From contig NZ_JAUHJR010000006.1 of NCBI RefSeq assembly GCF_030412915.1, positions 151,206 to 215,205 on the forward strand: a stretch of 64,000 nucleotides of DNA. The letters are read 5' to 3'. The position numbers and the translations under genes were made by a program. The DNA is from Nocardioides abyssi (GTDB taxonomy: Bacteria > Actinomycetota > Actinomycetes > Propionibacteriales > Nocardioidaceae). The notes beneath the pieces were generated by a model. It saw only the letters and a program-made list of their open reading frames with translations, was not told the origin of the DNA and did no database searches. This document shows, one piece after another, positions 16,522 to 25,135 of the stretch (position 1 is the stretch's first letter; the number at the start of each line of letters is the position of its first letter).

Positions 16522-17157
16522 GTGCCCGCCGACCAGCCCGCCGCCGCCCCGCTCGTGGTCGGCTTCGACCTCGACATGACGCTCATCGACACCACGCCGG
16601 GCTTCGGCTCGGTGCTCCGGGCGCTGGGTGCCGAGCTGGGCGTGGACTTCCCGGTCGAGACGATGACGGCCCGGCTCGGCCCGCCGCTGGACCTGCTGCT
16701 CGAGCCCTACCTGCCCGCCGAGGCGATCCCCGCCGCGGGCGACCGGTTCCGCGCGCTCTACCCCGACCACGCGATCGTCTCGGTGCCGCTGCTCGAGGGC
16801 GCGCGCGAGGCGCTGCACGCCGTGCGGAGCCGGGGTGGTCGCACGATCGTCGTCACCGGCAAGTTCCCCGACAACGCCCGGCTCCACCTCGACCACCTCG
16901 GCCTCGAGGTCGACCACCTCGAGGGCTGGGTGTGGGGCGTCGGCAAGGCCGACGTGCTGGTCCGCGAGGGCGCCTCGGTCTACGTCGGCGACCACGTCCA
17001 CGACGTCGAGGGCGCGCTGGCCGCCGACGCCCTGAGCGTCTCGGTGCTCACCGGCGGCTGCACCCGCGAGGAGCTGCTCGAGGCCGGCACGCACGTGGTG
17101 CTCGAGAGCCTCACCGACTTCCCCGCCTGGCTCGACGGGCACCTCGCGACGACCTGA
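16522..17157 (+). CDS. HAD-family hydrolase (phosphatase-like)
   Basis: A 211-residue haloacid dehalogenase superfamily protein. Motif I FDLDMTLIDT carries the nucleophile and acid/base aspartates (about 15 and 17), motif II is IVVTGK, and motif IV YVGDHVHDVEGA supplies the metal-binding Asp. An alpha-helical cap lies between motifs I and II (about 30-85), as in phosphoglycolate phosphatase-type C1 enzymes. Substrate not predictable. GTG 16522 was preferred over a longer in-frame start because it sits next to motif I at a normal distance and follows a -10 box. Confidence 0.82.
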   Translation: MPADQPAAAPLVVGFDLDMTLIDTTPGFGSVLRALGAELGVDFPVETMTARLGPPLDLLLEPYLPAEAIPAAGDRFRALYPDHAIVSVPLLEGAREALHAVRSRGGRTIVVTGKFPDNARLHLDHLGLEVDHLEGWVWGVGKADVLVREGASVYVGDHVHDVEGALAADALSVSVLTGGCTREELLEAGTHVVLESLTDFPAWLDGHLATT

Positions 17158-17262
17158 CCGGACGCCTCTCGGGAATCGGTGGAGGGAGCCTTGGCGTCCC
17201 TCGTAGGCTGTGCCGTCGCCCGGCAGGTCGCCGGCGCGCAGCGAGCAGAAGAGGTTGCGACC

Positions 17263-17658
17263 GTGCCCACTGGCAAGGTGAAGTGGTTCGACGCCGGCAA
17301 GGGGTTCGGCTTCCTGTCCCAGGAGGAGGGGCCGGACGTCTACGTCCACGCCGACGCCCTGCCCGAGGGGATGACCACGATCAAGCCGGGCACCCGCGTG
17401 GAGTTCGGCATCGCGCAGGGCCGCCGCGGCGACCAGGCGCTCCAGGTGCGCGTGCTCGACCGCCCGGCCTCCGTCGCCCGGGGCCAGTCCGCGGCCCGTC
17501 GCCGCCGGCCCGAGGAGATGGCCCCCATCGTCGAGGACCTCATCCGTCTGCTCGACGGAGTCGGCGAGGGCTACCGCCACGGCCGCCACCCCGACGCGCG
17601 CACGGCCGCCCCCGTCGCGAAGCTGCTCCGCGCGCTCGCCGACGAGCTCGAGCTCTGA
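17263..17658 (+). CDS. Cold-shock domain protein with C-terminal extension
   Basis: A 131-residue nucleic-acid-binding protein. The N-terminal cold-shock domain (1-66) begins VPTGKVKWFDAGKGFGFLSQ and has RNP1 (KGFGFLS) and RNP2 (VYVHADAL). The C-terminal part (about 70-131) is Arg-rich, then helical with charged and Leu residues, unlike standard 67-residue Csp proteins. It probably binds single-stranded RNA or DNA as an RNA chaperone. GTG start chosen because it starts the domain; AAGAGG precedes it at 8-10 nt. It converges on the MFS gene with 14 nt between stops. Confidence 0.88.
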   Translation: MPTGKVKWFDAGKGFGFLSQEEGPDVYVHADALPEGMTTIKPGTRVEFGIAQGRRGDQALQVRVLDRPASVARGQSAARRRRPEEMAPIVEDLIRLLDGVGEGYRHGRHPDARTAAPVAKLLRALADELEL

Positions 17659-17672
17659 CCCGCTAGCGACGG

Positions 17673-19277
17673 CTAGGGCTGCGCCGGGCCGTCCCGCCGC
17701 AGCCGCGGCATCGGCTGGGTGTCGCCCAGGTCGTCGTACGTCGGACGGTCCTGCGCCGCCTCGGCGTGCGGCGGGTCGTCGTGGGCGGTGTCGGGGTGGG
17801 CCGCGTCGTCGTGGGCGATGTCGTCGTGCGCCGGGCCGGGGGTGGTGTCCGCGCCGTCGTCCTGCGGCCGCGCGGCCCGGGTGCCGGTGACCGACGCCCG
17901 CCGGCCCAGCAGGACGTACGCCGTCCACGCACCCAGCACCGCGACGGCCACCCCGAGGCCCAGCCGCGCGGGCTCGAGCGGCAGCGCGATGCCGATGAAC
18001 CCGCCGACGACCCAGGCCAGCTGCAGCGTGGTGTCGCTGCGCGCGAACGCGCTGGCCTGCACGCGGGAGGGGATGTCGCGCTGGATGGTGGAGTCCAGGC
18101 AGAACTTCGCCAGCGACTGCGCGAGGCCGGCGGTCAGGCCGAGCACGGCCAACCACAGCACGCCGTAGAAGAGCGTCGCGAGCAGCACGGCGACGAGGTC
18201 GGCCACCAGCGCGAGGACGACGGTGACGGCGGGGTTGATCTTGCGCAGCAGCGAGGCCGCGGCGACGCCCGCGGTGTTGCCGAGGCCGGCGGCGCCGACC
18301 ACGACGCCGATCATCACCTCGGCCGACAGCGACGTGTCCGGTGGGTTCTCGCGGAGCAGGAACGCCATGAACATCAGCAGGAAGCCGGAGAGGAACCGCG
18401 GTCCGCAGTTGGCCCGCAGCGCGAACGCCACCGCGGTCGGGATGCGCGTGCGGGTCCGCCGCCCCGGCGCGGCGTCGCTGCCGGTGTCGCTGTCGCCGGT
18501 CAGCACCAGGTCGCCCTCGCCGGCGCTGGAGTCGACGGCGGCCGGCAACCGGATCGCGCACACGGTCGCCAGCACGAACAGCAGGAACGCGTAGCGCAGG
18601 CTCCACTCCGGCCCGGCCAGCGAGGCGAGGCCCGCCAGCGGCGCGGAGACGGCCGCGCCCACGATGCCCGACAGGCTGACCCGCCCGTTGGCCTTGACCA
18701 GCGTGAAGCCGGCCGGGAGCAGACGCGGGACCGCGGCGGCCCGCGTGACGCCGTACGCCTTGGAGGAGACGAGCACGCCGAGCGCAGCGGCGAACAGCCA
18801 GGGGGAGTCGCCGGTCACCGACGTCGCGAGCGCCCAGCACAGGAACGCCCGCATCGCCATCGTCGTGCCGATCGCCCACCGGCGCCCGTGCGCGAAGCGG
18901 TCGAGGAACGGCCCGATCAGCGGCGCGACCACCGCGAACGGCAGCATCGTCAGGCCGAGGAACAGCGCCACCTGCCCGCGCGCCTCGCCCGAGGGGACCT
19001 GGAAGAACAGCGAGCCCGCCAGCGAGATCGCCACCGCCGCGTCACCAGCGGTGTTGAAGAAGTGCATCTGGATGAGCCGGGCCAGGCCCGACTCGCCGGC
19101 GCCCTCGGCGTTGGCCGCACGCGTCGCCTGGCGGCCGAGGTACCGGCTGGCCCGGCCGGTGGCCCGGCCCGCGGCGGCCACGCCCCGGGCGGTCGCCCGG
19201 GCGCCCGACCCGAGGCCGGCCCCGATGGTGCGGCCTGCCGACCCCTCCGGGTCGGGCTCGGGACGGTCGGACGTCAT
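17673..19277 (-). CDS. MFS transporter with His/Asp-rich C-terminal tail
   Basis: A 534-residue major facilitator superfamily permease. A polar N-terminal stretch (1-65) is followed by about 12 hydrophobic segments; the loop PLIGPFLDRFAHGRRWAIG is the family loop motif between helices 2 and 3. The last 60 residues are cytoplasmic and carry a five-residue period, HDDIA-HDDAA-HPDTA-HDDPP-HAEAA, a possible metal-binding tail. Substrate unknown. ATG 19277 follows CAGGAT at 6 nt, a slightly weaker leaderless layout, and diverges from the DUF3027 gene. Confidence 0.82.
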   Translation of the reverse strand: MTSDRPEPDPEGSAGRTIGAGLGSGARATARGVAAAGRATGRASRYLGRQATRAANAEGAGESGLARLIQMHFFNTAGDAAVAISLAGSLFFQVPSGEARGQVALFLGLTMLPFAVVAPLIGPFLDRFAHGRRWAIGTTMAMRAFLCWALATSVTGDSPWLFAAALGVLVSSKAYGVTRAAAVPRLLPAGFTLVKANGRVSLSGIVGAAVSAPLAGLASLAGPEWSLRYAFLLFVLATVCAIRLPAAVDSSAGEGDLVLTGDSDTGSDAAPGRRTRTRIPTAVAFALRANCGPRFLSGFLLMFMAFLLRENPPDTSLSAEVMIGVVVGAAGLGNTAGVAAASLLRKINPAVTVVLALVADLVAVLLATLFYGVLWLAVLGLTAGLAQSLAKFCLDSTIQRDIPSRVQASAFARSDTTLQLAWVVGGFIGIALPLEPARLGLGVAVAVLGAWTAYVLLGRRASVTGTRAARPQDDGADTTPGPAHDDIAHDDAAHPDTAHDDPPHAEAAQDRPTYDDLGDTQPMPRLRRDGPAQP

Positions 19278-19368
19278 GGCCCCATCCTGCCGTGCGGGGC
19301 CCGGGCCGCCGGCGGCGACACCCGCCCCGAGATGGCACGCGGGCGGGTCATCAGTCACACTGCGGGGC

Positions 19369-20145
19369 GTGACGACTCTCGTGCGCGCCAAGCCCGACTC
19401 CGCCGCCGTCGCGGCCGTCGACGTGGCTCGCGCCGCCCTGGTCGAGGAGGTCGGGTCCGCCGACGTCGGCGAGCACCTCGGCCACCTGGTCGAGGGCGAG
19501 CGCGTGGTCACCCACCTGTTCGCCTGCGAGCGCGCGGGCTACCGCGGGTGGCGCTGGTCAGTGACCGTCGCCCGGGCGCCCCGCCAGAAGCAGGTGACCG
19601 TCGACGAGGTCGTGCTCGTCCCCGGCGACGAGGCGATCGTCGCGCCGCCGTGGGTCCCCTACCGCGAGCGGATCAAGCCCGGCGACCTCGGCCCCGGCGA
19701 CCTGCTGCCCGTCGAGGACGACGACCCCCGGCTCGTCCCGACCTACTCCTACGGCGACGACCCGCTCGACGCCGACGACCGCGCCCAGGTGCGCCGCGTC
19801 GCCCAGGACCTCGGCCTCGGCCGGGTCCGCACGCTCTCCCCGGAGGGCCGCGAGCTCGCCGCGCAGCGGTGGTACGACGGCGACCAGGGCCCGGCCTCGC
19901 CGCTGGCCCAGGCCGCGCCGGACTCCTGCACGACCTGCGGGTTCCTCATGCGGATCAACGGCCCGCTCTCGGAGATGTTCGGTGTCTGCGCCAACGGCGA
20001 CGCCAACGACGACGGTCGGGTGGTCTCCTTCGACCACGGCTGCGGCGCCCACTCCGAGGTCCGCCTCGCCAAGAAGCACGAGCCCCAGCCGCTGCCCGAG
20101 CCGGTCATCGACACCATCAACCCCGACGACATCGAGACCTTCTGA
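19369..20145 (+). CDS. DUF3027 domain protein
   Basis: A 258-residue cytoplasmic protein of the actinobacterial DUF3027 family, function unknown. Recognisable blocks are VVTHLFACERAGYRGWRW, PWVPYRERIKPGDLGPGDLLP and a cysteine cluster near the C-terminus, DSCTTCGFLMRI followed by GVCANG and DHGCGAHSEV. The spacing looks like a zinc ribbon. GTG start at 19369 has no Shine-Dalgarno and only a weak CACACT box 7 nt upstream. It diverges from the MFS gene with 91 bp between starts. The gene is followed by a block of intergenic repeats. Confidence 0.85.
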   Translation: MTTLVRAKPDSAAVAAVDVARAALVEEVGSADVGEHLGHLVEGERVVTHLFACERAGYRGWRWSVTVARAPRQKQVTVDEVVLVPGDEAIVAPPWVPYRERIKPGDLGPGDLLPVEDDDPRLVPTYSYGDDPLDADDRAQVRRVAQDLGLGRVRTLSPEGRELAAQRWYDGDQGPASPLAQAAPDSCTTCGFLMRINGPLSEMFGVCANGDANDDGRVVSFDHGCGAHSEVRLAKKHEPQPLPEPVIDTINPDDIETF

Positions 20146-20223
20146 CCGTCGCCCCACCCCCGCTCGGGGAGTGGAGGAAGTTCCGCCAGGAACTGTCGCG
20201 AAGCCGCCCGAGACAGCGGCGGG

Positions 20224-20335
20224 GGTTTCGAGACAGGCCGTGCCGGCCTTCCTCAACCAGCCGGGTTGGCCGTGCCGGCCTTCCTCAACCAGCCGGGTCG
20301 GCCGTGCCGGCCTTCCTCAACCAGCCGGGTGGGCC
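20224..20335. repeat. Hairpin repeat plus 32-bp tandem triplication
   Basis: 20224-20258 is one full hairpin of the GGTTGAGG...TCTCGAAACC family (read on the minus strand). Its GTGCCGGCC...CTCAACC arm, with the following CAGCCGGGT, is repeated three times with a 32-bp period (20240, 20272, 20304). The third unit runs into the 3' end of the methyltransferase gene and supplies its stop codon at 20317-20319. There are no spacers, so this is not a CRISPR array. Confidence 0.75.
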
Positions 20336-20946
20336 GCGGCCGGGTCCGCCGAGAGCAGCCACACGGCGTACTCCTCGTTGGCGGGGTGCAGCTCGTAGCT
20401 GCCGGCGCGCAGGTCGACCCGCAGCCCGGCGGCCCCGGCGTCCGCGACCAGCTCCTCCGGCGGGTAGCGCCGGGCGGCGGCCGGCCCGCCGCGCAGGTGG
20501 AAGCCGGCGAGCACGCGCCCGCCCGGGGCGAGCAGCGACCGCAGGTGCGCGAGCACGCGCCGCTCGGTGCCCTCGGCCAGGAAGACCAGCACGTTGCCGA
20601 CGCACACGACGAGGTCGAAGGTGCCGACGTCGTCGGGGGAGACGGCGAGCACGTCGGCCTCGACGACCGCCAGGTCGGGATAGGTACGCCGGGACTGGGC
20701 CACGAGCTCGGCGTCCGGCTCGACGGCCGTGACGTCGTGGCCCCGCGCGACGAGCGCGGCCGCGACCCGGCCCATCCCGGAGCCGACGTCCAGCACCCGC
20801 GCCCCGCGGGGGAGGAGCGCGTCGGCCAGCCGGGCCTCGCCGTCGACGTCGGCGCCGGAGGCGACCAGCCGCGCGAAGTTCTCGCCGTACCCACCGCGCA
20901 TGGGCCCGGCGAGGGCCCACCTCGTGGGCGGCGGCGCCTCAGCCAT
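20317..20946 (-). CDS. Class I SAM-dependent methyltransferase
   Basis: A 209-residue Rossmann-fold methyltransferase: motif I VLDVGSGMGRVAAAL, the acidic strand VTAVEPDAEL, ADVLAV, and motif IV-like FDLVVCVGNVLVFL. The substrate is not predictable. ATG at 20944-20946 overlaps the 3' end of the DUF2530 gene by 8 bp, suggesting coupled translation. The final codons (HPAG-stop) lie inside the tandem 32-bp repeat, so the original C-terminus may have been replaced when the repeat arrived. The name rests on fold motifs only. Confidence 0.82.
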   Translation of the reverse strand: MAEAPPPTRWALAGPMRGGYGENFARLVASGADVDGEARLADALLPRGARVLDVGSGMGRVAAALVARGHDVTAVEPDAELVAQSRRTYPDLAVVEADVLAVSPDDVGTFDLVVCVGNVLVFLAEGTERRVLAHLRSLLAPGGRVLAGFHLRGGPAAARRYPPEELVADAGAAGLRVDLRAGSYELHPANEEYAVWLLSADPAAAHPAG

Positions 20947-21232
20947 CCAGCTGCTCGTCGCGCGCCTCGCGCGCCTGCCGCCGGCGGCGGCAGTACTCCA
21001 GGCCGAACAGCCCGAGGCCGAAGCCGGCCAGGCACGTCCACAGCCACCAGGTGCGGCCCTCGTCGGCGAGCCGGCCGTAGAAGGGGAGCAGGAGCAGGAA
21101 GCCGAGCAGCCACAGCCCGACGCCGACCCCGACGGTGCGCACGCCGTCGACGTCGAGCGGCTGGACGTCGGCGACGAGGAACGTCCGGCCGCCGACCTCG
21201 TGCTGCGTCGGCTGGTCGTCTCGGAGCTCCAC
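20939..21232 (-). CDS. DUF2530 membrane protein
   Basis: A 97-residue protein matching the small actinobacterial DUF2530 family. A soluble N-terminus (1-35, VADVQPLDVDGV) precedes two membrane helices, about 36-55 (VGVGLWLLGFLLLLPFYG) and 62-80 (WWLWTCLAGFGLGLFGLEYC), and a basic tail RRRRQAREARDEQ that should face the cytoplasm. Function unknown. GTG start at 21230-21232 has TACGTT 7 nt upstream, a leaderless arrangement. It diverges from the purine permease gene. Confidence 0.75.
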   Translation of the reverse strand: MELRDDQPTQHEVGGRTFLVADVQPLDVDGVRTVGVGVGLWLLGFLLLLPFYGRLADEGRTWWLWTCLAGFGLGLFGLEYCRRRRQAREARDEQLDG

Positions 21233-21239
21233 GCGAGAC

Positions 21240-21245
21240 AACGTA
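21240..21245 (-). promoter_or_regulatory. -10 box TACGTT of leaderless promoter (DUF2530 gene)
   Basis: TACGTT with spacer GTCTCGC before the GTG at 21232. Confidence 0.5.
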
Positions 21246-21281
21246 CTCCGGAGGGCGCGGGTTCTGACATGCTGACCGCCC

Positions 21282-22712
21282 GTGAGCATCGACTCCTACT
21301 TCCGCATCCACGAACGTGGTTCGACCGTCGGTCAGGAGGTCCGCGGCGGTGTCGTGACCTTCCTGACGATGGCCTACATCATCGTCCTGAACCCCCTGAT
21401 CCTCGGCTACGTCCAGGACTCCGAGGGCAACTACCTCGGTGGCGGCGCCGAGCCGAACCTCCCGGCCATCGCCGCCGGCACGGCGCTCGTCGCGGGCGTG
21501 CTGACGATCCTGATGGGCGCGGTCGCGAACTTCCCGCTCGCGCTCGCCGCCGGTCTCGGCCTCAACGCCTTCGTCGCCTTCACCGTCGCGACCCAGTCGA
21601 CCTGGGCCGACGCGATGGGCCTGGTCGTGCTCGAGGGCATCGTGATCCTGGTGCTCGTGCTGACCGGCTTCCGCCGCGCGGTCTTCCACGCGGTGCCGAC
21701 CCAGCTCAAGGTCGCGATCTCGGTCGGCATCGGCCTGTTCATCGCGCTCATCGGCTTCGTGGACGCCGGCTTCGTCTCCCGCATCCCCGACGCCAACAAC
21801 AGCACCGTCCCGGTGCAGCTGGGTACGACCGGTCAGCTCGAGGGCTGGCCGGTGCTGGTCTTCGCCGGCGGCCTGCTGCTGCTCATCGCGCTGTGGGTAC
21901 GCCGCGTGAAGGGCGCGATCCTCATCTCGATCGTGCTCGCCACGGTCGTCGCGGTCGCCCTGGAGGCGGCGCTCGACCTGGGTGGGCGCGCCGCGGACAA
22001 CCTCGGCGGCTGGTCGCTGACGGTGCCCTCCTTCGACGGTTTCGTCGACGTGCCGGACTTCGGGACCCTCGGCGAGTTCTCGCTGTTCGGGGCGTTCTCC
22101 TCGATCGGCGTGATCGCCGCGCTGCTGCTGGTCTTCTCGCTGATGCTCGCCGACTTCTTCGACACCATGGGCACGATGACCGCGATCGGCGCGGAGGCCG
22201 GTCTCAACGACGAGGAGGGCGTGCCGCCGCACACCCAGCGGATCCTCGTCGTCGACTCGCTCGCCGCGATCGCCGGCGGCGCGGGCGGCGTCTCGTCCAA
22301 CACCTCCTACATCGAGTCGGCCTCGGGCGTCGGCGAGGGCGCCCGCACCGGGCTCTCCTCGATCGTCACCGGCGCGCTCTTCCTGCTGGCGACGCTCTTC
22401 ACCCCGGTCGTGGAGGCGATCCCCTCCGAGGCGGCCGTCCCGGCGCTGGTGCTCGTGGGCTTCCTGATGATGCAGCAGGTCACCGACATCAGCTGGTCGG
22501 ACCCGGAGATCGCGATCCCCGCGTTCCTGACGATCGTGCTGATGCCGTTCACCTACTCCATCACCGCCGGCATCGGCGCGGGCTTCCTGGCGTTCCTGCT
22601 CATCAAGGTGGTCGTCGGCAAGACCCGCGAGATCCACCCGCTGATGGCGGTCGTGGGGCTGATGTTCGTCCTCTACTTCGCCATCGACCCGCTGACCGAC
22701 TGGCTCACCTGA
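21282..22712 (+). CDS. NCS2-family purine permease (AzgA-like)
   Basis: A 476-residue multi-spanning permease of the NCS2/AzgA branch that takes up hypoxanthine, guanine or adenine with protons. It opens with the family-typical FRIHERGSTVGQEVRGGVVTFLTMAYIIVLNP, has about 12-14 hydrophobic segments, and contains the substrate-region motif ADFFDTMGTMTAIGAEAGL. Exact purine preference cannot be read. GTG start at 21282; a CATGCT box lies 8 nt upstream. It diverges from DUF2530 by 49 bp and is followed by a strong terminator. Confidence 0.88.
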   Translation: MSIDSYFRIHERGSTVGQEVRGGVVTFLTMAYIIVLNPLILGYVQDSEGNYLGGGAEPNLPAIAAGTALVAGVLTILMGAVANFPLALAAGLGLNAFVAFTVATQSTWADAMGLVVLEGIVILVLVLTGFRRAVFHAVPTQLKVAISVGIGLFIALIGFVDAGFVSRIPDANNSTVPVQLGTTGQLEGWPVLVFAGGLLLLIALWVRRVKGAILISIVLATVVAVALEAALDLGGRAADNLGGWSLTVPSFDGFVDVPDFGTLGEFSLFGAFSSIGVIAALLLVFSLMLADFFDTMGTMTAIGAEAGLNDEEGVPPHTQRILVVDSLAAIAGGAGGVSSNTSYIESASGVGEGARTGLSSIVTGALFLLATLFTPVVEAIPSEAAVPALVLVGFLMMQQVTDISWSDPEIAIPAFLTIVLMPFTYSITAGIGAGFLAFLLIKVVVGKTREIHPLMAVVGLMFVLYFAIDPLTDWLT

Positions 22713-22739
22713 GCCGTCCGTCCCGTCCCACGACCACTC

Positions 22740-22776
22740 GAGAGGCCCTCCCCAGCACGACCGGGGAGGGCCTCTC
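22740..22776 (+). terminator. Strong hairpin terminator after the purine permease
   Basis: Perfect 14-bp arms GAGAGGCCCTCCCC and GGGGAGGGCCTCTC with a 9-nt loop. A weak T/C tail follows. It separates the permease from the MarR/MFS unit. Confidence 0.8.
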
Positions 22777-22807
22777 CTCGTCGGAATAGTTAGCAAGGGT
22801 AATGAGT

Positions 22808-22813
22808 TATGCT
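22808..22813 (+). promoter_or_regulatory. -10 box TATGCT of leaderless marR-type promoter
   Basis: TATGCT with spacer CACGAC before the ATG at 22820. The AT-rich stretch 22785-22812 just upstream is the likely regulator site, but I cannot define an operator. Confidence 0.55.
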
Positions 22814-22819
22814 CACGAC

Positions 22820-23266
22820 ATGCCTACCGTGGAGAAGATCGCCCGCACCGACGCCGGCCTGGCGTCGGAGCTGCGGCTGTCGGTGATGCGCCTGCGTCGC
22901 CGGCTCGCCAGCGAGCGCCACCCCGACAACGAGCTCTCGATCGCCCACATGGGCGTCCTGGGCTGCCTCTACCGCACCGACGGGCTCACCATCGGCGAGC
23001 TCGCGGCCGCGGAGCGGGTGCAGCCGCCGAGCATGACCCGCACGGTCAACGGCCTCGAGGAGCGCGGCTACGTCACCCGCCGCCCGCACGAGTCCGACGG
23101 CCGGCTGGTCGTCGTCGAGCTCTCCGACAAGGGCCGCACGATCGTGCTCGCCGACCGCCGCCGCCGCGACGAGTGGCTGGCCCGCCGGTTGCGCGACCTG
23201 ACCCCCGACGAACGCGCGGTCCTGCGCCGGGCCGCCCCGATCCTGGAAAGACTGGCCAACGCTTGA
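22820..23266 (+). CDS. MarR-family transcriptional regulator
   Basis: A 148-residue winged-helix regulator. The HTH and wing are visible as LTIGELAAAERVQPPSMTRTVNGLEERGYVTRRPHESDGRLVVVELSDKG (about 58-107, given by ends), including the DxR wing. Dimerisation helices lie at both termini. ATG at 22820 was chosen over the in-frame ATG at 22802 because TATGCT lies exactly 6 nt before it. The stop overlaps the TTG start of an MFS exporter by two bases, the classic arrangement of a MarR repressor and the drug exporter it controls. Confidence 0.88.
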   Translation: MPTVEKIARTDAGLASELRLSVMRLRRRLASERHPDNELSIAHMGVLGCLYRTDGLTIGELAAAERVQPPSMTRTVNGLEERGYVTRRPHESDGRLVVVELSDKGRTIVLADRRRRDEWLARRLRDLTPDERAVLRRAAPILERLANA

Positions 23267-24567
23267 GCCCCACCTTCCGCTCCCTCGCGAACCCCAACTA
23301 CCGCCTCTACGCCACCGGCGCCGTCGTCTCCAACACCGGCACCTGGATGCAGCGCGTGGCCCAGGACTGGTTGGTGCTGCACCTGGCCGTGAACGGCGGC
23401 ACCGCCGTCGGCATCACGACCGGTCTGCAGTTCCTGCCCGCCCTGCTCCTCTCGCCCTTCGCCGGCGTCGTCGCCGACCGCTTCCCCAAGCGCAAGCTGC
23501 TGCAGATCACCCAGGTGATGATGGCCGTGCCGGCCTTCCTCCTCGGCCTGCTCGCGGTCACCGGCGTCGCCGAGGTCTGGCACGTCTACGTGCTGACGCT
23601 GGTCTTCGGCATCGGCACCGCGATGGACGCCCCTGCGCGCCAGTCGTTCGTGAGCGAGATCGTCACCGACGAGGACCTCACCAACGCCGTGGGCCTCAAC
23701 TCCGCGTCCTTCAACGCCGCGCGCATCGTCGGTCCGGCGATCGCCGGCGTGCTCATCGGCGCGCTGGGCGGCGGCACCCAGGCGACCGGCTGGGTGATCA
23801 TGGCCAACGCGGTCACCTACCTCGCGCCGGTGCTCGCGCTGCGCGGCATGGACCCCTCCCGCCTGCGCTCGGCCCCCACGCAGAGCCGCACGCCCGGCAT
23901 GGTCCGCGAGGGGGTGCGGTACGTCGCCGGGCGGCCGGACCTGGTGCTCGTGCTGGTCGTGGTCTTCGTCGTCGGCACCTTCGGCCTGAACTTCCAGATG
24001 ACCTCGGCGCTGATGGCCACCGACGTGTTCGGCAAGGGCGCGACCGAGTACGGCCTGCTCGGCACCTTCATGGCCGTCGGCTCGCTCACCGGCGCCCTGC
24101 TCGCCGCCCGTCGCCCGGTCGTGCGGCTGCGGCTGGTGGTCGGCGCGGCGGTCCTCTTCGGGCTCGCCGAGGTCGTGGCCGGCCTGCTGCCGACGTACCT
24201 CGTCTTCGCGGTGTGGATGCCGGTCCTCGGGCTCTCGGCGCTGACGATGATCACGGCCGCCAACACCCTGATGCAGGTGGCGACCGCGCCCGAGCTGCGC
24301 GGCCGGGTGATGGCGCTCTACCTGATGATCTTCATGGGCGGCACGCCGCTCGGTGCGCCGGTCGTCGGCTGGGTCGGGGAGACCTTCGGGGCCCGCTGGA
24401 CCCTGGTCGGGGGAGGGGGCATCACGCTGGTCGGCGTGGGCCTCGCGATCCTGTGGTACGTCACCCGCTCCGGGGGCCTCGCGCGCGTTTTGACCCCGGT
24501 CGGGGCGCCGGGTAGCCTCGTTCCTCGTGTCTGGGACAACCAGGCCGTTGCGCGTGCTCAGAAGTAG
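23263..24567 (+). CDS. MFS exporter (MFS_3/EntS-like)
   Basis: A 434-residue 12-helix major facilitator transporter. Typical features are LANPNYRLYATGAVVSNTGTWMQRVAQDWLV at the N-terminus and GVVADRFPKRKLLQ, the loop 2-3 motif. The subfamily includes siderophore and multidrug exporters; the substrate here is unknown. I start it at TTG 23263, overlapping the marR stop (TTGA), because this puts the first conserved residues SPTFRSLANPNYR at the N-terminus; translation is probably coupled. Repression by the adjacent MarR protein is likely but inferred. Confidence 0.85.
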   Translation: MSPTFRSLANPNYRLYATGAVVSNTGTWMQRVAQDWLVLHLAVNGGTAVGITTGLQFLPALLLSPFAGVVADRFPKRKLLQITQVMMAVPAFLLGLLAVTGVAEVWHVYVLTLVFGIGTAMDAPARQSFVSEIVTDEDLTNAVGLNSASFNAARIVGPAIAGVLIGALGGGTQATGWVIMANAVTYLAPVLALRGMDPSRLRSAPTQSRTPGMVREGVRYVAGRPDLVLVLVVVFVVGTFGLNFQMTSALMATDVFGKGATEYGLLGTFMAVGSLTGALLAARRPVVRLRLVVGAAVLFGLAEVVAGLLPTYLVFAVWMPVLGLSALTMITAANTLMQVATAPELRGRVMALYLMIFMGGTPLGAPVVGWVGETFGARWTLVGGGGITLVGVGLAILWYVTRSGGLARVLTPVGAPGSLVPRVWDNQAVARAQK

Positions 24568-24607
24568 TCGGCGGGAACGGACCGTCGACATCAGGCACGC
24601 AAAGCCC

Positions 24608-24629
24608 CGCCACCGCCTCGGTGGTGGCG
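24608..24629 (+). promoter_or_regulatory. Hairpin in the rpsL leader
   Basis: Arms CGCCACC and GGTGGCG with an 8-nt loop lie in the 192-bp gap before rpsL. It may end the MFS transcript or belong to the rpsL leader; no T-run follows. I cannot place the rpsL promoter with confidence. Confidence 0.35.
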
Positions 24630-24759
24630 CCGTGCCGGGCGACACGCCCGACCTCGGGGGCGAGCAGCGCCGGTTGGGAGCACCACCCGGCACACCAGCA
24701 TCACACCGTGCGCAGCACCGTGCCGCGCACTGAGAGTCGACAAGAAGGGGAACCACCCG

Positions 24760-25134
24760 GTGCCCACCATCAATCAGCTGGTCCGCAAGGGCCGCCAGGA
24801 CAAGGTGTCGAAGAACAAGACGCCTGCCCTGAAGGGCTCGCCGCAGCGCCGAGGCGTCTGCACGCGCGTCTACACCACGACCCCGAAGAAGCCGAACTCC
24901 GCCCTCCGCAAGGTCGCCCGCGTGCGCCTGTCGAGCGGCGTCGAGGTCACGGCGTACATCCCGGGCGTGGGCCACAACCTGCAGGAGCACTCGATCGTGC
25001 TCGTGCGCGGCGGCCGGGTGAAGGACCTCCCCGGTGTCCGCTACAAGATCATCCGCGGCACGCTCGACACCCAGGGCGTGAAGAACCGCAAGCAGGCCCG
25101 CAGCCGTTACGGCGCGAAGAAGGAGAAGAGCTGA
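24760..25134 (+). CDS. rpsL: 30S ribosomal protein S12
   Basis: S12, 124 residues, sits at the decoding centre of the small subunit. The universally conserved [17 protein letters not shown] is present, including the lysine (K43 by E. coli numbering) where streptomycin-resistance changes arise; the wild-type lysine is seen. GTG start with GAAGGGG 8 nt upstream. First gene of the rpsL-rpsG-fusA-tuf group; rpsG begins one base after its stop. rpoC, its usual upstream neighbour, is absent from the window. Confidence 0.97.
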   Translation: MPTINQLVRKGRQDKVSKNKTPALKGSPQRRGVCTRVYTTTPKKPNSALRKVARVRLSSGVEVTAYIPGVGHNLQEHSIVLVRGGRVKDLPGVRYKIIRGTLDTQGVKNRKQARSRYGAKKEKS

Positions 25135-25135
25135 C

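Noticed and set aside
20240-20335. Possible CRISPR array
   Set aside because: The 32-bp units are directly adjacent with no spacers, and no cas gene is nearby; it is a plain tandem repeat.
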